64,000 bases of DNA, taken from contig NC_081143.1 in assembly GCF_958295425.1 (NCBI RefSeq), positions 23,555,281-23,619,280 of the forward strand. The letters are read 5' to 3'. Below the pieces are notes generated by a model. That model saw nothing but the letters and a program-made list of their open reading frames with translations. It ran no database searches and had not been told where the DNA came from. Shown here piece after piece: positions 25,393 through 37,900 of the stretch. The translations under genes and the position numbers were made by a program. Position 1 is the first letter of the stretch; each line of letters opens with the position of its first letter. Origin of the DNA: Solea solea. Taxonomy: Eukaryota; Chordata; Actinopteri; Pleuronectiformes; Soleidae.

Positions 25393-25574
25393 CTACAATA
25401 AGAATGGGTGAAATGCAAGTTGCTAAAGCTCAGACGTACTAGGAAAAAAACCCTCCCAGCATCATCACAAAACAAACAAACATGACACATTATCAATGCT
25501 ATCTTCTGTTTGAGCCTCCAGTTTGGTCAATTTCCAACTCCTCTTTCCCCGATTTGTAAAATCCAATCTTCTAA

Positions 25575-25700
25575 TCTAGCAGAGGTGGAAAGAGTACTGC
25601 AATAAGTAAAAGTACCGCTATTTTGATAACATTTGACTTACATACAAGTAAGAGTACTGGTCTAAACATGTACTCAACTTCAAGTAAAACACGTAGCTTG
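25575..25700. mobile_element. hAT-like repeat end (AGAGGTGGAAAGAGTACT)
   Basis: CAGAGGTGGAAAGAGTACTG followed by AGTAAAAGTAC blocks is a terminus common in teleost hAT-type non-autonomous elements. A related opposite end (CTTTTACTCAAAGTAAT, CTCAAGTATCCCTTCAAGG) occurs at 59170-59290. No complete element was delimited. Confidence 0.5.
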
Positions 25701-26703
25701 TTTAAAATGTACTTTTGTAACAAGGTTGGTGTTCTTTCTTGTGTCGTGCAAAAAGGACAAGGGGTCACAAATCTCACATTGTTTTTAATTAAAGGCAAAC
25801 CTTTACAAATTAAAGTGCTGACAAAATAAAATATGTAAGCACGTACTGTATCAGTCAAAATGGGTCAAAGGTCACAAATACGTTCTCACTCACTCAGGGA
25901 CCTCAATTAGGGCGAATTCACCTGTCCTCTGTCCTGGTCTATCTATGTGGGTTTTCATTTTGTGTGGAAACAAATAATTCACACTTCCACAAAGACTTCT
26001 GTTTTGCCAACTGTGTGAAATGTTTTTGACATCCTGACTTCAGTTTTGCTTGCGAGCAACTGAAAAATCATCTGTCAGGTTGGCTTTTTGCCACCCGGTT
26101 TGTCTCTCTGTCTCTCTGCCATGTGCTTTGACCAGGCTTTGACCAGGCTTTCCCAACACTGTTTAGGTTCCATGGCACAGATCGGGTGCATGTACAGTAA
26201 TGAAGTCACTGCTGATCTTTAACACACCAACCTTCAGCACAACCTATGGTGCCATGATAAGAGTCACGGCGGGTACGAGCTAATGTTCAAAGGTGAGTCC
26301 ATCTATCAAGTGTTTCGGGACAGACACGTACTGTACGTGGCGGATTATGACTTACCACTCACACACTGTCTAGAGACATAAAAAGAGTAAACAGGTGAAA
26401 GTATAGCCAAGCCTCGGAGTTACATGATACACGATGACAGCAGGTCCACTACTCACTCTGGTCCAGAGTGTAATTATCTGTAATTATTGTCAACTTGTTT
26501 TTTTGAGCTCCATGTGCAGATTAACCACTTGAAAGGCTCGGCTCATTGACCTGAATTGTGTTAAATGTGCTGTGGAAGGGGACACAGGTTATTACAGTAA
26601 ATGAAAACTCATGAAATTTCTGCAAATCTCAGTTGTTGTAGAAAACCTAAAGTTCAAGTTGATTTGTCCTGAAAAAAGAAGCAGAATTTTTCAGGTATCA
26701 AAT

Positions 26704-26729
26704 GTGTGTGTGTGTGTGTGTGTGTGTGT
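26704..26729. repeat. (TG)n microsatellite
   Basis: Thirteen uninterrupted TG units. Just downstream at 26776-26800, AAAGCTGCAAGCAGCATTG matches a dispersed fish repeat I recognise by its GCTGCAAGCAGC palindrome. Confidence 0.8.
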
Positions 26730-26799
26730 TTTTAACCCCATATTAAATCTACTGCTCCAGAGAGAACATTTTTAAATAAAGCTGCAAGCAGCATTGTGC

Positions 26800-29255
26800 G
26801 AGGACCTCACAGCCCGAGACCCTGGTCTCTTGTCTCACATGTAAAGTTTTGAGCAGCTCAGTCAATTCAAGTTTTGTGGCGATTGGTTAAAAATGATGAT
26901 GTTTGCTGTGGCCAGGGATGCAAATAAATGAAAACATTTAATTTAACCTCATTTAATATTACTTTTCTTTCTCAGAACCTCATGCCGACCTCTTCTCTGA
27001 GTCTGTGCACACCACCGTGTCACAGCCACGCACCGACATGTTCAGATGGATCTGTCAAGGTCGCTGTAACAGGTCAACAGAGGGACTGTTGTTACTAAAA
27101 CAGCGCAGAGCGGAGGACATGCAGGACGGTTGCATACATAAATTAAAGAGGGAGACGACGACTGTTGACTTGTTTGCGAGCGACTGGCGAAACTGGCAGA
27201 GACAGAGAGTTTCCTGTTTGGATTTCATCTCAGTGTGCAGTGAGGAAGTGTCACTGTGCGGCAGATCATTCACGGAACAATGTTCCCTTAGCCTTCCCCC
27301 CCCCACCCCCCGTGTGCAACCTCACCCCAACTGAACCTCCAGGGCTGTGAAGTCCTCACATGCTCTCTCCCTCGTCTCGCCCTCGCTCTGTGTATTACAT
27401 AACATCTCTCTCTTTTTTCCAGTCACACTGGCATCCAAGTGGCTCACTATCTCTGGATGACTGCCCTTTACATTTACAATGCCATTTTATATAGTTTACA
27501 GATTAACTCACAGGCACAGTGACACAGTGTAGAGGTGAGGAAAAGACATGCCCTCACACATGTTGTTCTTTTGCAGTGGCAACTGTTGCACGTGGGAAAT
27601 GAAGATTTAGCAATGAAACAAGGACATCTAATAAAGTGTCAGGAGTGGCACCTGGTGTGTTCTTGTACGACTGAAGTTCTGACGAGATGTTGTGCGAGAT
27701 GGTCTTCTCCCAACATTGGTACAGTATCGAGTAATTATCTGAATAACTGTTGCCTGTCTACCATCTCGAATCAGCCTGGTCATTCTCCTCTGACCTCTGG
27801 CATCAACACGTCATTTTTCCTCCCACAAAACCGCAAAAAACTTGTGAAAATCCTGGTAGAGCAGTAGATTTTTGGATATACACAGACCAGCCATTCAAAT
27901 TCACTTAAATCATTTTTTCCCTTTTCATACTCTGATGCTTTCATGACCATGTCCACATGCCCAAATGCACTGAGTAGAAGTAGTAGTTGTTGAGGTTAAG
28001 TTGGTTGATTTTTTTCACAGAAACAAAGGCATCGTGTGCAGATCACATGACTGAGTGTCTATTTCACCTTGAACTTATACTTTAATGAACACCTGCAGAG
28101 AGCAAACTAGGACAACTGAAGCCACTATGACCGCTGTGCAGAGAAGCCTTTGTAAACTATACTGTATGATCTCACCTTAATACGGTCATGTAAAATAAAC
28201 CCCATAGGACATTTAAAGGAATCAGTCGTGATTTTCTCTTTATTAAAATCACCAACAAAAATGTGACTTTTGTTGAAAAAAGGAAAAATCAGACTCAGTG
28301 ACGTGCAAAGTTGAGCTCATTATCAGATGAGTTTATGTAAGTGAGTTAAATGTGTAATCTACTAAGATCGATTTGACCTGTTTTTGTTTGTTACCTCACA
28401 TTTTCTGGCATAATAAATGTTGACTGAGGACACTTTTCTGTTAATCTGTTCTCCTGGTTACAACTTTTCAGTATTATTTGACCATTGTAGTTTACAAATA
28501 CACAATAAGCTACTTCTACAATGTGTGTGTGTGTGTGTGTGAGGGCGATTGCTCAGGCGACAGGATGAATCGAGAAGGATGAGAAGAAGCAGATTGATTG
28601 TCATTAAAAAGGAAGAGCACACACATTTCCACGGTTGACTGTTGAGAAAAACATCCAAACATTTTGACCCCCATGGCTCGAGTGTGATGACAAAAACAAC
28701 TCTGCACATTGATGGCATTTGCCATGGACGCAAACACAGGCTTTGAGCTTTAATGAAATGTTATGGGTTCTTCATGTACCACTTTTTTTTTCTTCTTTTT
28801 TTTTATGTCCCCATGAAATAATTCAATAATCTACTTTTGAAAATAGAACTTTGAATTATTTGTCGCAAAGTATTTTGATCATCGATTCATTGGTTTGAGT
28901 TCTTTCTCTGTTAAATGTGAATGTTGCTTGTTTCTTTTTCTTGTTTCTTGTTTTTCTTGTTTCTTCACCCTTTACTGCATCTTATGGTAAATCAATCGAG
29001 AGGACAAAATCTATAGATGTATCAATTTTGTAAATAAAAAGTTAAAACCTATACAAAAATTAAGTTAAAAAAACGAGATAAAAACAAAAACTGTGTTTAT
29101 TTAAGTGCATATATCTATATAAAACAAGTTTTATGTAACTAAAGCTTCCCTTCCCTGTTTTAATTTCTGCTTCCAAGCTTTGACTTCTGATTTCTTTTTA
29201 ATCTGCTTAAACATGAACGTATGGATGACTTTGAAGGCAGCACGTGTGTATGTTA
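26800..29255. other. Intergenic DNA upstream of the first NFIL3-like gene
   Basis: No gene supported. There are (TG)n at 28521-28541 and long T/A runs. The 109-residue plus frame at 27005 has no recognisable domain and is left out. Confidence 0.5.
29241..29246. promoter_or_regulatory. CACGTG E-box upstream of the first NFIL3-like gene
   Basis: A perfect palindromic E-box lies just upstream of the presumed noncoding exon. A second CACGTG lies at 29567-29572, just inside the intron. CLOCK/BMAL-type and MYC/USF-type factors bind this core. Confidence 0.4.
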
Positions 29256-29259
29256 CCGT

Positions 29260-29541
29260 TTACTCTCTCTCTCTGTTTCTCCGCTGACTTTACTCAGCTG
29301 GCTTCCCGTTAGAAGGAGGAGGAGGAGGAGGAGGAGGAGGAGGGTGGTGAGGAGGGAGGGGTCAGCCGGGGTGAGGATCCGACCCGGGCTGAACCGATGA
29401 ACGGGGGGTAAAGAAGCAGCAGGAGATGCGCGGAGCTCGTGAGGAGCAGAAACATCCAGAGGAGCTGTGAGCGTCCACATGTCTCCTCTCTCTGATTCAT
29501 GAGCGTCTTCTTCACCAAAGCGTCCTGCAGCTGTCACATCG
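29260..29541 (+). other. Probable noncoding first exon of the first NFIL3-like gene
   Basis: A GC-rich block with (GGA)n at 29311-29341 ends in the strong donor ATCG|GTAAGT after 29541. It contains several short upstream ORFs: ATG at 29397, 29424, 29478 and 29499. A good acceptor (CCACTAG|GTGG, exon from 30190) lies 61 bases before the coding ATG. The 5' limit is a guess. Confidence 0.5.
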
Positions 29542-30182
29542 GTAAGTCACATAATATCAGTAGTGTCACGTGTTTCCCCTTATTTAAGCAACACTTAACT
29601 GGGCTTCACTTATTGTTAATAAATGGATGTGGGATTTAATGCATATAAAAAAACTGGTTGTGATATTAGCAAATGGCCGATTATTATAATATTATGTTAT
29701 ATTACGAGTTTGAGAAATAATCAAACGTTTCAGATCGAAGCTATGCCATTTTAGCCATAAAAGTATTTTTAAATGATTCTTCATTATATGTATATTAAAT
29801 GTGTTTATTTATGAGGATCCCTATTAACTTTGCCCACAGCTAGACTTCCTGGTTTTACGCCTTAAAAACATACATTAGACATGAAGCAAATTTGAAACCA
29901 CACAGTAACAAAAATAGATATATTTGTGAACCAGTTAGTGATTTTGTTGCAATTAATATGATCATTAAAAGTTCCACTGGTGAAATTACACATTTTGTAT
30001 CTAAGTTTTTTTTTTTTGTAAATTCCTGTTTTCATCACATATTTTAAGTTTCATTCATTTTGTTTGATTGTTTTAAATTTTTAACCCATTACAACTGCAC
30101 GCAGCATGATGCTGATGAAGAGTTTTGCAACACTGTCAACAAATCCTGGGCTCATGATATTATGTGTTTGTGTTTCCCTGCG

Positions 30183-30196
30183 CCACTAGGTGGTGC
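30183..30196 (+). promoter_or_regulatory. CTCF-like core (CCACTAGGTGGTGC)
   Basis: It matches 13 of 14 positions of the commonly used CTCF core CCASYAGRKGGCRS (T instead of C at position 12). It overlaps the presumed splice acceptor of the first NFIL3-like gene, so selection for splicing is an alternative explanation. Confidence 0.35.
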
Positions 30197-30250
30197 CATT
30201 ACAGTGTGCTACTTCATTGTTGACCATCAGTGAGTTCCTGACAGACACAA

Positions 30251-31513
30251 ATGACTATGACAGGTCAGACTGTTGGAGCGGTCACCCAGGACCTGTCAGT
30301 GCCATCCCTGCGAGGTGTGGATGCACTGGACTACATGCCTCTAGGTGGCGCCGGCTCCTCCACCAATGACGCCGTGTCCATCCTTACCTCCACAAGCAAG
30401 CTGACCCGAACCCTCCTGGGTCGCACCTTTGCTCTGCGTCGCAAAGAGCACCATGCCTACGCTGAAGCTACGGCGGGCAGCAGCTGCGACGAGGACGGCG
30501 GCAGTAACGCCGCACGCCGCAAGCGGGAGTTCATCCCCAGCGAGAAGAAAGACGAAGGCTACTGGGACAGGAGGAGAAAAAACAACGAGGCGGCCAAGCG
30601 GTCCAGAGAGAGGCGGCGAGCCAACGACATGGTGCTGGAGAGGAGGGTCCTGGCTCTGCTGGAGGAAAACGCCTGCCTGAGGGCGGAGCTGCTGGCCCTC
30701 AAGTTCCGCTTTGGTCTGGTCAAGGACCCGTCTGACGTGACCATCCTGCCTCTCTCTGCTCACCCACCACCCAGTACGACACATTACTACCAACCTCACA
30801 CCAACGCACCTTCATACACCAGGGCCCACCAAATCCACCATCGCCATCCGCAGCAGGATGCCGTCTGTGGAGCGAGGGTAGCTTGGCCCCTGTCGAGTCA
30901 CAGTGCATCTGAGGAGTCCGGTGTCACCTCAGGCAGCTCCAATATGGGCAGCCCCATGTTCTTTGAAGACACACTGAGTGAACGAGGTGGGCCCTCGCCA
31001 AAGGAGCTGGTGGAGGAGCCACAGGGCTTCGAATCCCACATCTGTCCACTGGAGGTCAACGAAGCTCCATATGTGCACAAACAAGACTCTGCTGAGGGTT
31101 TGAGGAGCCTCCCACACAAACTCCGCTTCAAAGGCCCCGGCGGGTGCAGTGACGGAGGGGAGATGTCTCCTTCAGCTGTGAACAGAAACACTGAACCACC
31201 TGTCGCAACTGTGGTGCCAAGCGTCCAGGTGAAGAGTCACCAGCAGGCGGGGTGGGACAGTCGCGCCGAGAGTCAGACTCTTTGGTCCAGGGAGGAGGCC
31301 AGTCCTGGACTCAGGCCCCAGTACCAGACTCTCTCCTCAGATTACTATACCCCCTCGTCTCTGCAGAACTCCAGGGACACTAAGTACACTGCTGACAACA
31401 GTCTGAGGTCGCAGATCAGCTGCTTGTCTCAGGAAGTGGCTCAGCTCAAAAGGCTCTTCTCTCAGCAGCTGTTCTCCAAAACACGCACAGAGGGCGGTCA
31501 GGGTCAAAGATAA
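30251..31513 (+). CDS. NFIL3/E4BP4-family bZIP repressor (paralog 1), complete
   Basis: A single-exon 420-residue frame from ATG 30251 to TAA 31513, as usual for NFIL3 coding regions. The bZIP spans about residues 100-157: basic region [16 protein letters not shown] with the NNEAAKRSR core, then a leucine zipper ending [11 protein letters not shown]. The preceding [17 protein letters not shown] is the family hallmark. Downstream are the conserved LPHKLRFKG motif (287-295) and a C-terminal helix, [19 protein letters not shown] (385-403), matching the end of mammalian NFIL3. Family members bind TTAYGTAA (D-box) DNA in the nucleus as repressors acting in circadian and immune programmes. The N-terminal ~90 residues are unlike human NFIL3, so this is a teleost paralog; I cannot assign its number. 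The second paralog lies 19 kb downstream in the same orientation. Confidence 0.95.
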   Translation: MTMTGQTVGAVTQDLSVPSLRGVDALDYMPLGGAGSSTNDAVSILTSTSKLTRTLLGRTFALRRKEHHAYAEATAGSSCDEDGGSNAARRKREFIPSEKKDEGYWDRRRKNNEAAKRSRERRRANDMVLERRVLALLEENACLRAELLALKFRFGLVKDPSDVTILPLSAHPPPSTTHYYQPHTNAPSYTRAHQIHHRHPQQDAVCGARVAWPLSSHSASEESGVTSGSSNMGSPMFFEDTLSERGGPSPKELVEEPQGFESHICPLEVNEAPYVHKQDSAEGLRSLPHKLRFKGPGGCSDGGEMSPSAVNRNTEPPVATVVPSVQVKSHQQAGWDSRAESQTLWSREEASPGLRPQYQTLSSDYYTPSSLQNSRDTKYTADNSLRSQISCLSQEVAQLKRLFSQQLFSKTRTEGGQGQR

Positions 31514-31565
31514 CGGACACATTTTTGTCTTCCAAACGAACTCAAAAAGAAGCTTTTGTTTAGTG

Positions 31566-31604
<39 letters not shown>

Positions 31605-32375
31605 CCCTGTAAGTCCACACACCACAAGTGGACAAGAGAAGTCACTGAAGGTGATTCATGTGTGATTCACGGTGTGTTGGGTCATAGTGAATTCCACAAG
31701 CACTGCTGCTCTGAAGAGAGCAGTGCCCAAATTTGGACATTGTTAAACGTCTGAGTTAGACATACACATACTGTAGGTATTCACTGTTGGCCAATCCGAG
31801 TTCAAACCAAGCTTTAGAACGGTGAAGAAATTTGATTTTGAATGTGGTTGTTGGAGCCAGAGTGTTGATCAGAAACTGATGATTTACCAGGATTTTCACA
31901 CACCAAAAAAAGAGAGTGCATAAAATCAAATAAATTAATTTCATTTCCTTTTCTTTTTTGACAAACAGCCTTTCAGTACAAGATGCATTGTGTATTACAT
32001 CAGCATGTGTGAGTTTTCTGCTGTTCATTATAAATGTTTCCAGTTTATCTTCTTTACCTCGTGGCAAGATCAATAAAAAAAGATCACAATCATCAAGAGA
32101 CAAATTATGAAAATGAGTTTTTTTTTTGATTTTTTGGTTTTAAATCATTGTACGTTGTACTAATGTAGACAAGACGGTTTCAAACACTCGTCCCTCTGCA
32201 CTTTGCATTATGTCACAGACTCAGTGTGGCACTGCAGACACAGTGATGGCGTTCAAGGCGCTGGAGTCAGGAGGCGCAATGCTCAAAAACATGAACAATA
32301 TCACAAGTTTTGCTACTGCTTCTGCTCAAGTCATGCCCTGAAAATTTCATGAATGCCTTTCTTTGTCTCAATAAA
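31514..32375 (+). other. 3' UTR of the first NFIL3-like gene (probable)
   Basis: It contains (TG)n at 31569-31603. AATAAA hexamers are at 32072-32077 and 32370-32375; either could be the poly(A) signal. AT-rich, with no other feature. Confidence 0.5.
31569..31603. repeat. (TG)n microsatellite
   Basis: About 17 uninterrupted TG units, 56 bases after the stop codon of the first NFIL3-like gene. Confidence 0.9.
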
Positions 32376-32880
32376 TTCCTAAAAATGCAATCACCACCTT
32401 TGCGTCAGTCTGCTAAGGTCACTGAATTGTGTGTGTGTGTGTGTGAAATTGGTGGTCACACTGTGCTGGGGAGAAGGAGAGGGGAGTGAGGCTGCTCTAC
32501 ATGAGTCATCTTTCGCGTCAGTAGTAGAGAGCTATTTTTAGGCTGGAGGCAGCACTGATTGGCCCACACTGCAGTGAAGGATACAGGTTCAGAATACATT
32601 AACACCTGGAAAGAGGATGAATCTGCAGATCAACACGTGAAGTCTCTCCAGAAGAGCGTCCAGGAGCCAGAGACCTACAGTGCATATACGTTAAGATTGT
32701 TCATTCAGCTTTTATTGATGGCGACTTAATTACAGTGAATCTCATTATTCTGCATTAACAAAATTCTTGAAAATGTTCCATCCTCATGCTCATGCAGTGT
32801 TTTAAAAGAATTTTCTTTATTTAAACACAAGGTGGCGCCACATACCTGTACTGCAGTGATCCCTGGGTCTCCTACCTTCC

Positions 32881-32911
32881 TTCATTCATTCATTCATTCA
32901 TTCATTCATAC
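32881..32911. repeat. (ATTC)n microsatellite
   Basis: Seven tandem ATTC units in intergenic DNA. Confidence 0.85.
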
Positions 32912-33231
32912 TACAGAGGTCGCCTCCACCATTGTGGCTCCTGTAGTATCACACTGAACACAGCTCCCTTCCATCAAATGACCAATTTCATGCATTTCAC
33001 GCAGTGAAGCAACAAGGAAAACAACGGACACACGGTCAGCACACATGCATTTTAATGGTGGAAGTGTGAGGTTACACAGATTTCAGCAGACACAGTCAAC
33101 CTGTGGGCCTCATCTTCTCTCTTCTGCAACAACATCAGCAGCAGCAGCAGCAGCGTTGGTGTTGCATAGATGTTCCTGAAGTCTTTTGTCTTGTGTTCAG
33201 TCTTCATCCAGCCCAGACTCCAACCCCCAAT

Positions 33232-33828
33232 GCCACATAGGAAGGAGTGAGAGCCTTTTTGGTTGCTAGGCAGGCACCACCACAGTTGCCAAGGGAATGC
33301 CTGCATGCAGAGGCAGCTGCATGCGGAGATGGAGGAGTGGAGTGTGTTGTTGGGGGTTGGTGGTTCCAACAGAGAAATGGTGGGGGGAGGAGCTAGACAA
33401 GTTCAAGGTCTAATGGTGGTAGTGGTGGTGGTGGTGGTGGTGGTGTTTCTGTGTGTGTGTGCGTGTGTGGTGAATGTGTGCACATGAGTTACACTGACAC
33501 AAAGCAGGGGGAAGGGTGTAAGTAAGAAAGTGGGTTAGAGGTGTGTGTGTGTGTGTAGAAAACAGGGCTGATGTAACTGCACTTGAAACGTGGTGATGAG
33601 GACAACAGGCTTTGTGCGATCACATCACAGAGGAGACAGTTATTTATACAGTTATACCGGGGGGGAAACTATTTTGTTTAATTTTTATAATGATAGATAT
33701 TTATTATTATCTTATAATAATGAATAATTATTATTACTATTTCTCGTGAATGCAGGCATTTCCTTGACAACTGTTGTGGCGCCTGCCTAGCAACCAACCA
33801 AAAGGCTCCCACCTCCTGCCTATGTGAC
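33232..33828. mobile_element. ~600-bp element with ~75-bp terminal inverted repeats
   Basis: The left arm 33232-33306 and right arm 33750-33828 are inverted copies with small differences. Shared blocks include CACATAGG, GAGCCTTT, TTGGTTGCTAGGCAGGC, CAAGG and AATGCCTGCAT. The ~440-bp interior carries a (TGG)n run at 33413-33444, GT runs and no transposase. It could be a MITE or a hairpin-forming remnant. No target duplication is evident. Confidence 0.75.
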
Positions 33829-34199
33829 TTTCTAGTAAAGTCAGGATTAAACCCTCGTTTGCAAGTCAAATGGAATCAAAACACATTTTACTCACATCGT
33901 GCCAAATCCCAACAAGGTGCATTGCATATAAGGTGGAGACCTGACAATGTTATTGAGAGAGGAGAAGAGAAACCAAAACAGACAGATATTAAAACAAAGG
34001 CTTTTTCTTCTTCTTCTTTTTAGTATTTAATATTATTATTATTAGTATTCAGTTATTTCTTTGTGTTCTCGGTAGATGTTCTCCACTGTTGAGCTGGTTA
34101 TTGTTTTCACCCTGAGGAAGAAAAAAAAATCTACTATCTACTATGATGTCAGTAGATAGCATGAGCACAACATTCACACCTCTCCTTTGTGTTGATATG

Positions 34200-34470
34200 A
34201 AAAAACACACACACAAAGACACACTGGTTTACATGACTTCAGAGGACATTGCATTGACTGGAGACTTACTCTAACCTTAACCATAATTACTACTGGCCTA
34301 ATCCTAACCCTGACCCTAACGCTAACCTAACCTTAAAACATGTCTTCACCTTAAAATGTAGTCATTTACATTATGGGGGCTTGCTTTTTGTCCCCATAAT
34401 GTGACTGTGTAAACAGATTTAGGTCCCCATAACATTAGTAATACCTGTAAACACACATGTAATGTGGCCA
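34200..34470. repeat. CTAACC / GGTCCCC dispersed repeat, copy 1
   Basis: AACCTTAACCATAATTACTA, CCCTAACCCTAACG-like units, ATAATGTGACTGTGT and TTAGGTCCCCATAACA blocks occur in the same order at 55830-56040 and partly at 63570-63990. This is a dispersed teleost repeat, not a telomere tract. Confidence 0.6.
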
Positions 34471-34502
34471 TGAGGTTCATTGGATCCATCATCAGGATTA
34501 CT

Positions 34503-34970
34503 TAAAGGTCCAGTGTGTAACATTTTAGGAGCGTTTTTTTATTATAATTTCACTCTGCGAAATTGTGACTGTTATTTTTTTCCGGATCGTGGTGGAATTT
34601 CCCAGAGCTTACTTCTTTTATTTTTCAGACAAATTCACAGCTAAACGATTACAACGCATGTGGAGGGAGGTTGTAATGCACTTCAGTGAGACGAGTGTGT
34701 CTGGTCGCAGACAGGCTATGACACATTCACACTTTTGTTTTCCGTATATTTGCAACGTGTCCGGTGTGCAAAGATAAAGAAATTGTATAAGCCTTTTACA
34801 TACATGTGATAAAGGCCTGGCTTTGTGTAGGCTTACATGTTTCTACTGCAACTCAAATGGACAAAACAACTGTACAAACAACAAGAACAAACGACACAAT
34901 TCCACGGCGAAATTTTGATCGACTCTGCTTCTTGCTGACGATTTTAGGTGGATTGAACCTTTAAAACTTG
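34503..34970 (-). repeat. Teleost TTAAAGG-type repeat, near full-length reverse copy
   Basis: It begins TTAAAGGTCCAGTGTGTAAC and ends near GATTGAACCTTTAA at 34950-34963. An internal TACATGTTTCTACTGCAACT block corresponds to the family's CATGTTTCTACAG segment. It is the longest copy in the window and lies directly left of the satellite. Confidence 0.6.
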
Positions 34971-37900
34971 AAGCTTTTAGACGTCCAAACTTTTTTTAAC
35001 GAGGGCCAGATTTGATAATGTGAACAATAACTTTTCCATACATATGCACTGCTTAATTAAAATTAGTCGTCTAGGACATTTTTGTGACATTTTGGAAGAC
35101 ATACTAAACTATGACATTTTTGTCTCATTTTGGACGACATACTATAGTATGACTTTTATGACTGATTTTGGACGACAAACTTAACTATGACATTTTTGTC
35201 TGATTTTGGACGACATACTATACTATGACTTTTTGGACTGATTTTGAACAACATACTATACTATGACATTTTTGTCTCATTTTGGACGACATACTATACT
35301 ATGACATTTTTGTCTCATTTTGGACAACATACTGTACTATGACATTTTTGTCTCATTTTGGATGACATACTATACTATGACTTTTTAAACTGATTTTGGA
35401 CGACATACTATACTATGACGTTTTTGTCATATTTTGGACAACATACTATAGTATGACTTTTTTGACGGATTTTGGACGACATACTGTACTATGACTTTTT
35501 TGACTAATTTTAGACGACATACATGACATTTTTGTCTAATTTTGGACGACATACTATACTATGACTTTTTTGACTGTCAAAATGTCATAGTATAGCATGT
35601 CGTCCAAAATTTGACAAAAATGTCATAGTATAGTATGTCGTCCAAAATTTGACAAAAATGTCATTGTATAGTATGTCGTCCAAAATCTGACAAAAATGTC
35701 ATAGTATAGCATGTCGTCCAAAATTTGACAAAAATGTCATAGTATAGTATGTCGTCCAAAATTTGACAAAAATGTCATTGTATAGTATGTCGTCCAAAAT
35801 CTGACATAAATGTCATAGTATAGCATGTCGTCCAAAATGAGACAAAAATGTCATACTATAGTATGTCGTCCAAAATGAGACAAAATGTCATACTATAGTA
35901 TGTCGTCCAAAATGAAACAAAAATTTCATAGTATAGTATGTCATCCAAAATTTGACAAAAATGTCATAGTATAGTATGTCGTCCAAAATCTGACAAAAAT
36001 GTCATAGTATAGCATGTCGTCCAAAATTTGTCAAAAATGTCATAGTATAGTATGTCGTCCAAAATTTGACAAAAATGTCATAGTATAACATGTTGTCCAA
36101 AATTTGACAAAATGTCATAGTTTAGTATGTCGTCCAAAATTTGACAAAAATGTCATACTATAATATGTCGTCCAAAATGAGACAAAAATGTCATAGTATA
36201 GTATGTCGTCCAAAATTTGACAAAAATGGCATAGTATAGAATGTCGTCCAAAATTTGACAAAAATGGCATAGTATAGTATGTCGTCCAAAATGAGACAAA
36301 AATGTCATAGTATAGTATGTCGTCCAAAATTTGACAAAAATGGCATAGTATAGAATGTCGTCCAAAATTTGACAAAAATGGCATAGTATAGTATGTCGTC
36401 CAAAATGTAACAAAAAAGTCATAGGTTAGTATGTTGTCCAAAATGTGACAAAAAAGTCATAGGTTAGTATGTTGTCCAAAATGTGACAAAAATGTCATAG
36501 TATAGCATGTCGTCCAAAATTTGACAAAAATGTCATAGTATAGTATGTCGTCCAAAATTTGACAAAAATGTCATTGTATAGTATGTCGTCCAAAATCTGA
36601 CAAAAATGTCATAGTATAGCATGTCGTCCAAAATGAGACAAAAATGTCATACTATAGTATGTCGTCCAAAATGAGACAAAATGTCATACTATAGTATGTC
36701 GTCCAAAATGAAACAAAAATTTCATAGTATAGTATGTCATCCAAAATTTGACAAAAATGTCATAGTATAGTATGTCGTCCAAAATCTGACAAAAATGTCA
36801 TAGTATAGCATGTCGTCCAAAATTTGTCAAAAATGTCATAGTATAGTATGTCGTCCAAAATTTGACAAAAATGTCATAGTATAGCATGTCGTCCAAAATT
36901 TGACAAAATGTCATAGTATAGTATGTCGTCCAAAATTTGACAAAAATGTCATACTATAATATGTCGTCCAAAATGAGACAAAAATGTCATAGTATAGTAT
37001 GTCGTCCAAAATCTGACAAAAATGGCATAGTATAGAATGTCGTCCAAAATTTGTCAAAAATGTCATAGTATAGTATGTCGTCCAAAATCTGACAAAAATG
37101 GCATAGTATAGAATGTCGTCCAAAATTTGTCAAAAATGTCATAGTATAGTATGTCGTCCAAAATTTGACAAAAATGTCATAGTATAGCATGTTGTCCAAA
37201 ATTTGACAAAATGTCATAGTATAGCATGTCGTCCAAAATGAGACAAAAATGTCATACTATAGTATGTCGTCCAAAATGAGACAAAATGTCATACTATAGT
37301 ATGTCGTCCAAAATGAAACAAAAATTTCATAGTATAGTATGTCATCCAAAATTTGACAAAAATGTCATAGTATAGTATGTCGTCCAAAATCTGACAAAAA
37401 TGTCATAGTATAGCATGTCGTCCAAAATTTGTCAAAAATGTCATAGTATAGTATGTCGTCCAAAATTTGACAAAATGTCATAGTATAGTATGTCGTCCAA
37501 AATTTGACAAAAATGTCATACTATAATATGTCGTCCAAAATGAGACAAAAATGTCATAGTATAGTATGTCGTCCAAAATCTGACAAAAATGGCATAGTAT
37601 AGAATGTCGTCCAAAATTTGTCAAAATTGGCATAGTATAGAATGTCGTCCAAAATTTGTCAAAAATGTCATAGTATAGTATGTCGTCCAAAATTTGACAA
37701 AAATGTCATAGTATAGCATGTTGTCCAAAATTTGACAAAATGTCATAGTATAGTATGTCGTCCAAAATTTGACAAAAATGTCATACTATAATATGTCGTC
37801 CAAAATGAGACAAAAATGTCATAGTATAGTATGTCGTCCAAAATTTGACAAAAATGGCATAGTATAGAATGTCGTCCAAAATTTGACAAAAATGGCATAG

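Noticed and set aside
27005..27334. 109-residue plus-strand ORF
   Set aside because: No domain, no splice or promoter context, and adjacent to a dispersed repeat (GCTGCAAGCAGC type).
34280..34335. Interstitial telomere (CTAACCCTAACC-like units)
   Set aside because: The units are irregular and belong to a longer dispersed repeat that recurs at 55830 and 63570 with the same flanking blocks.
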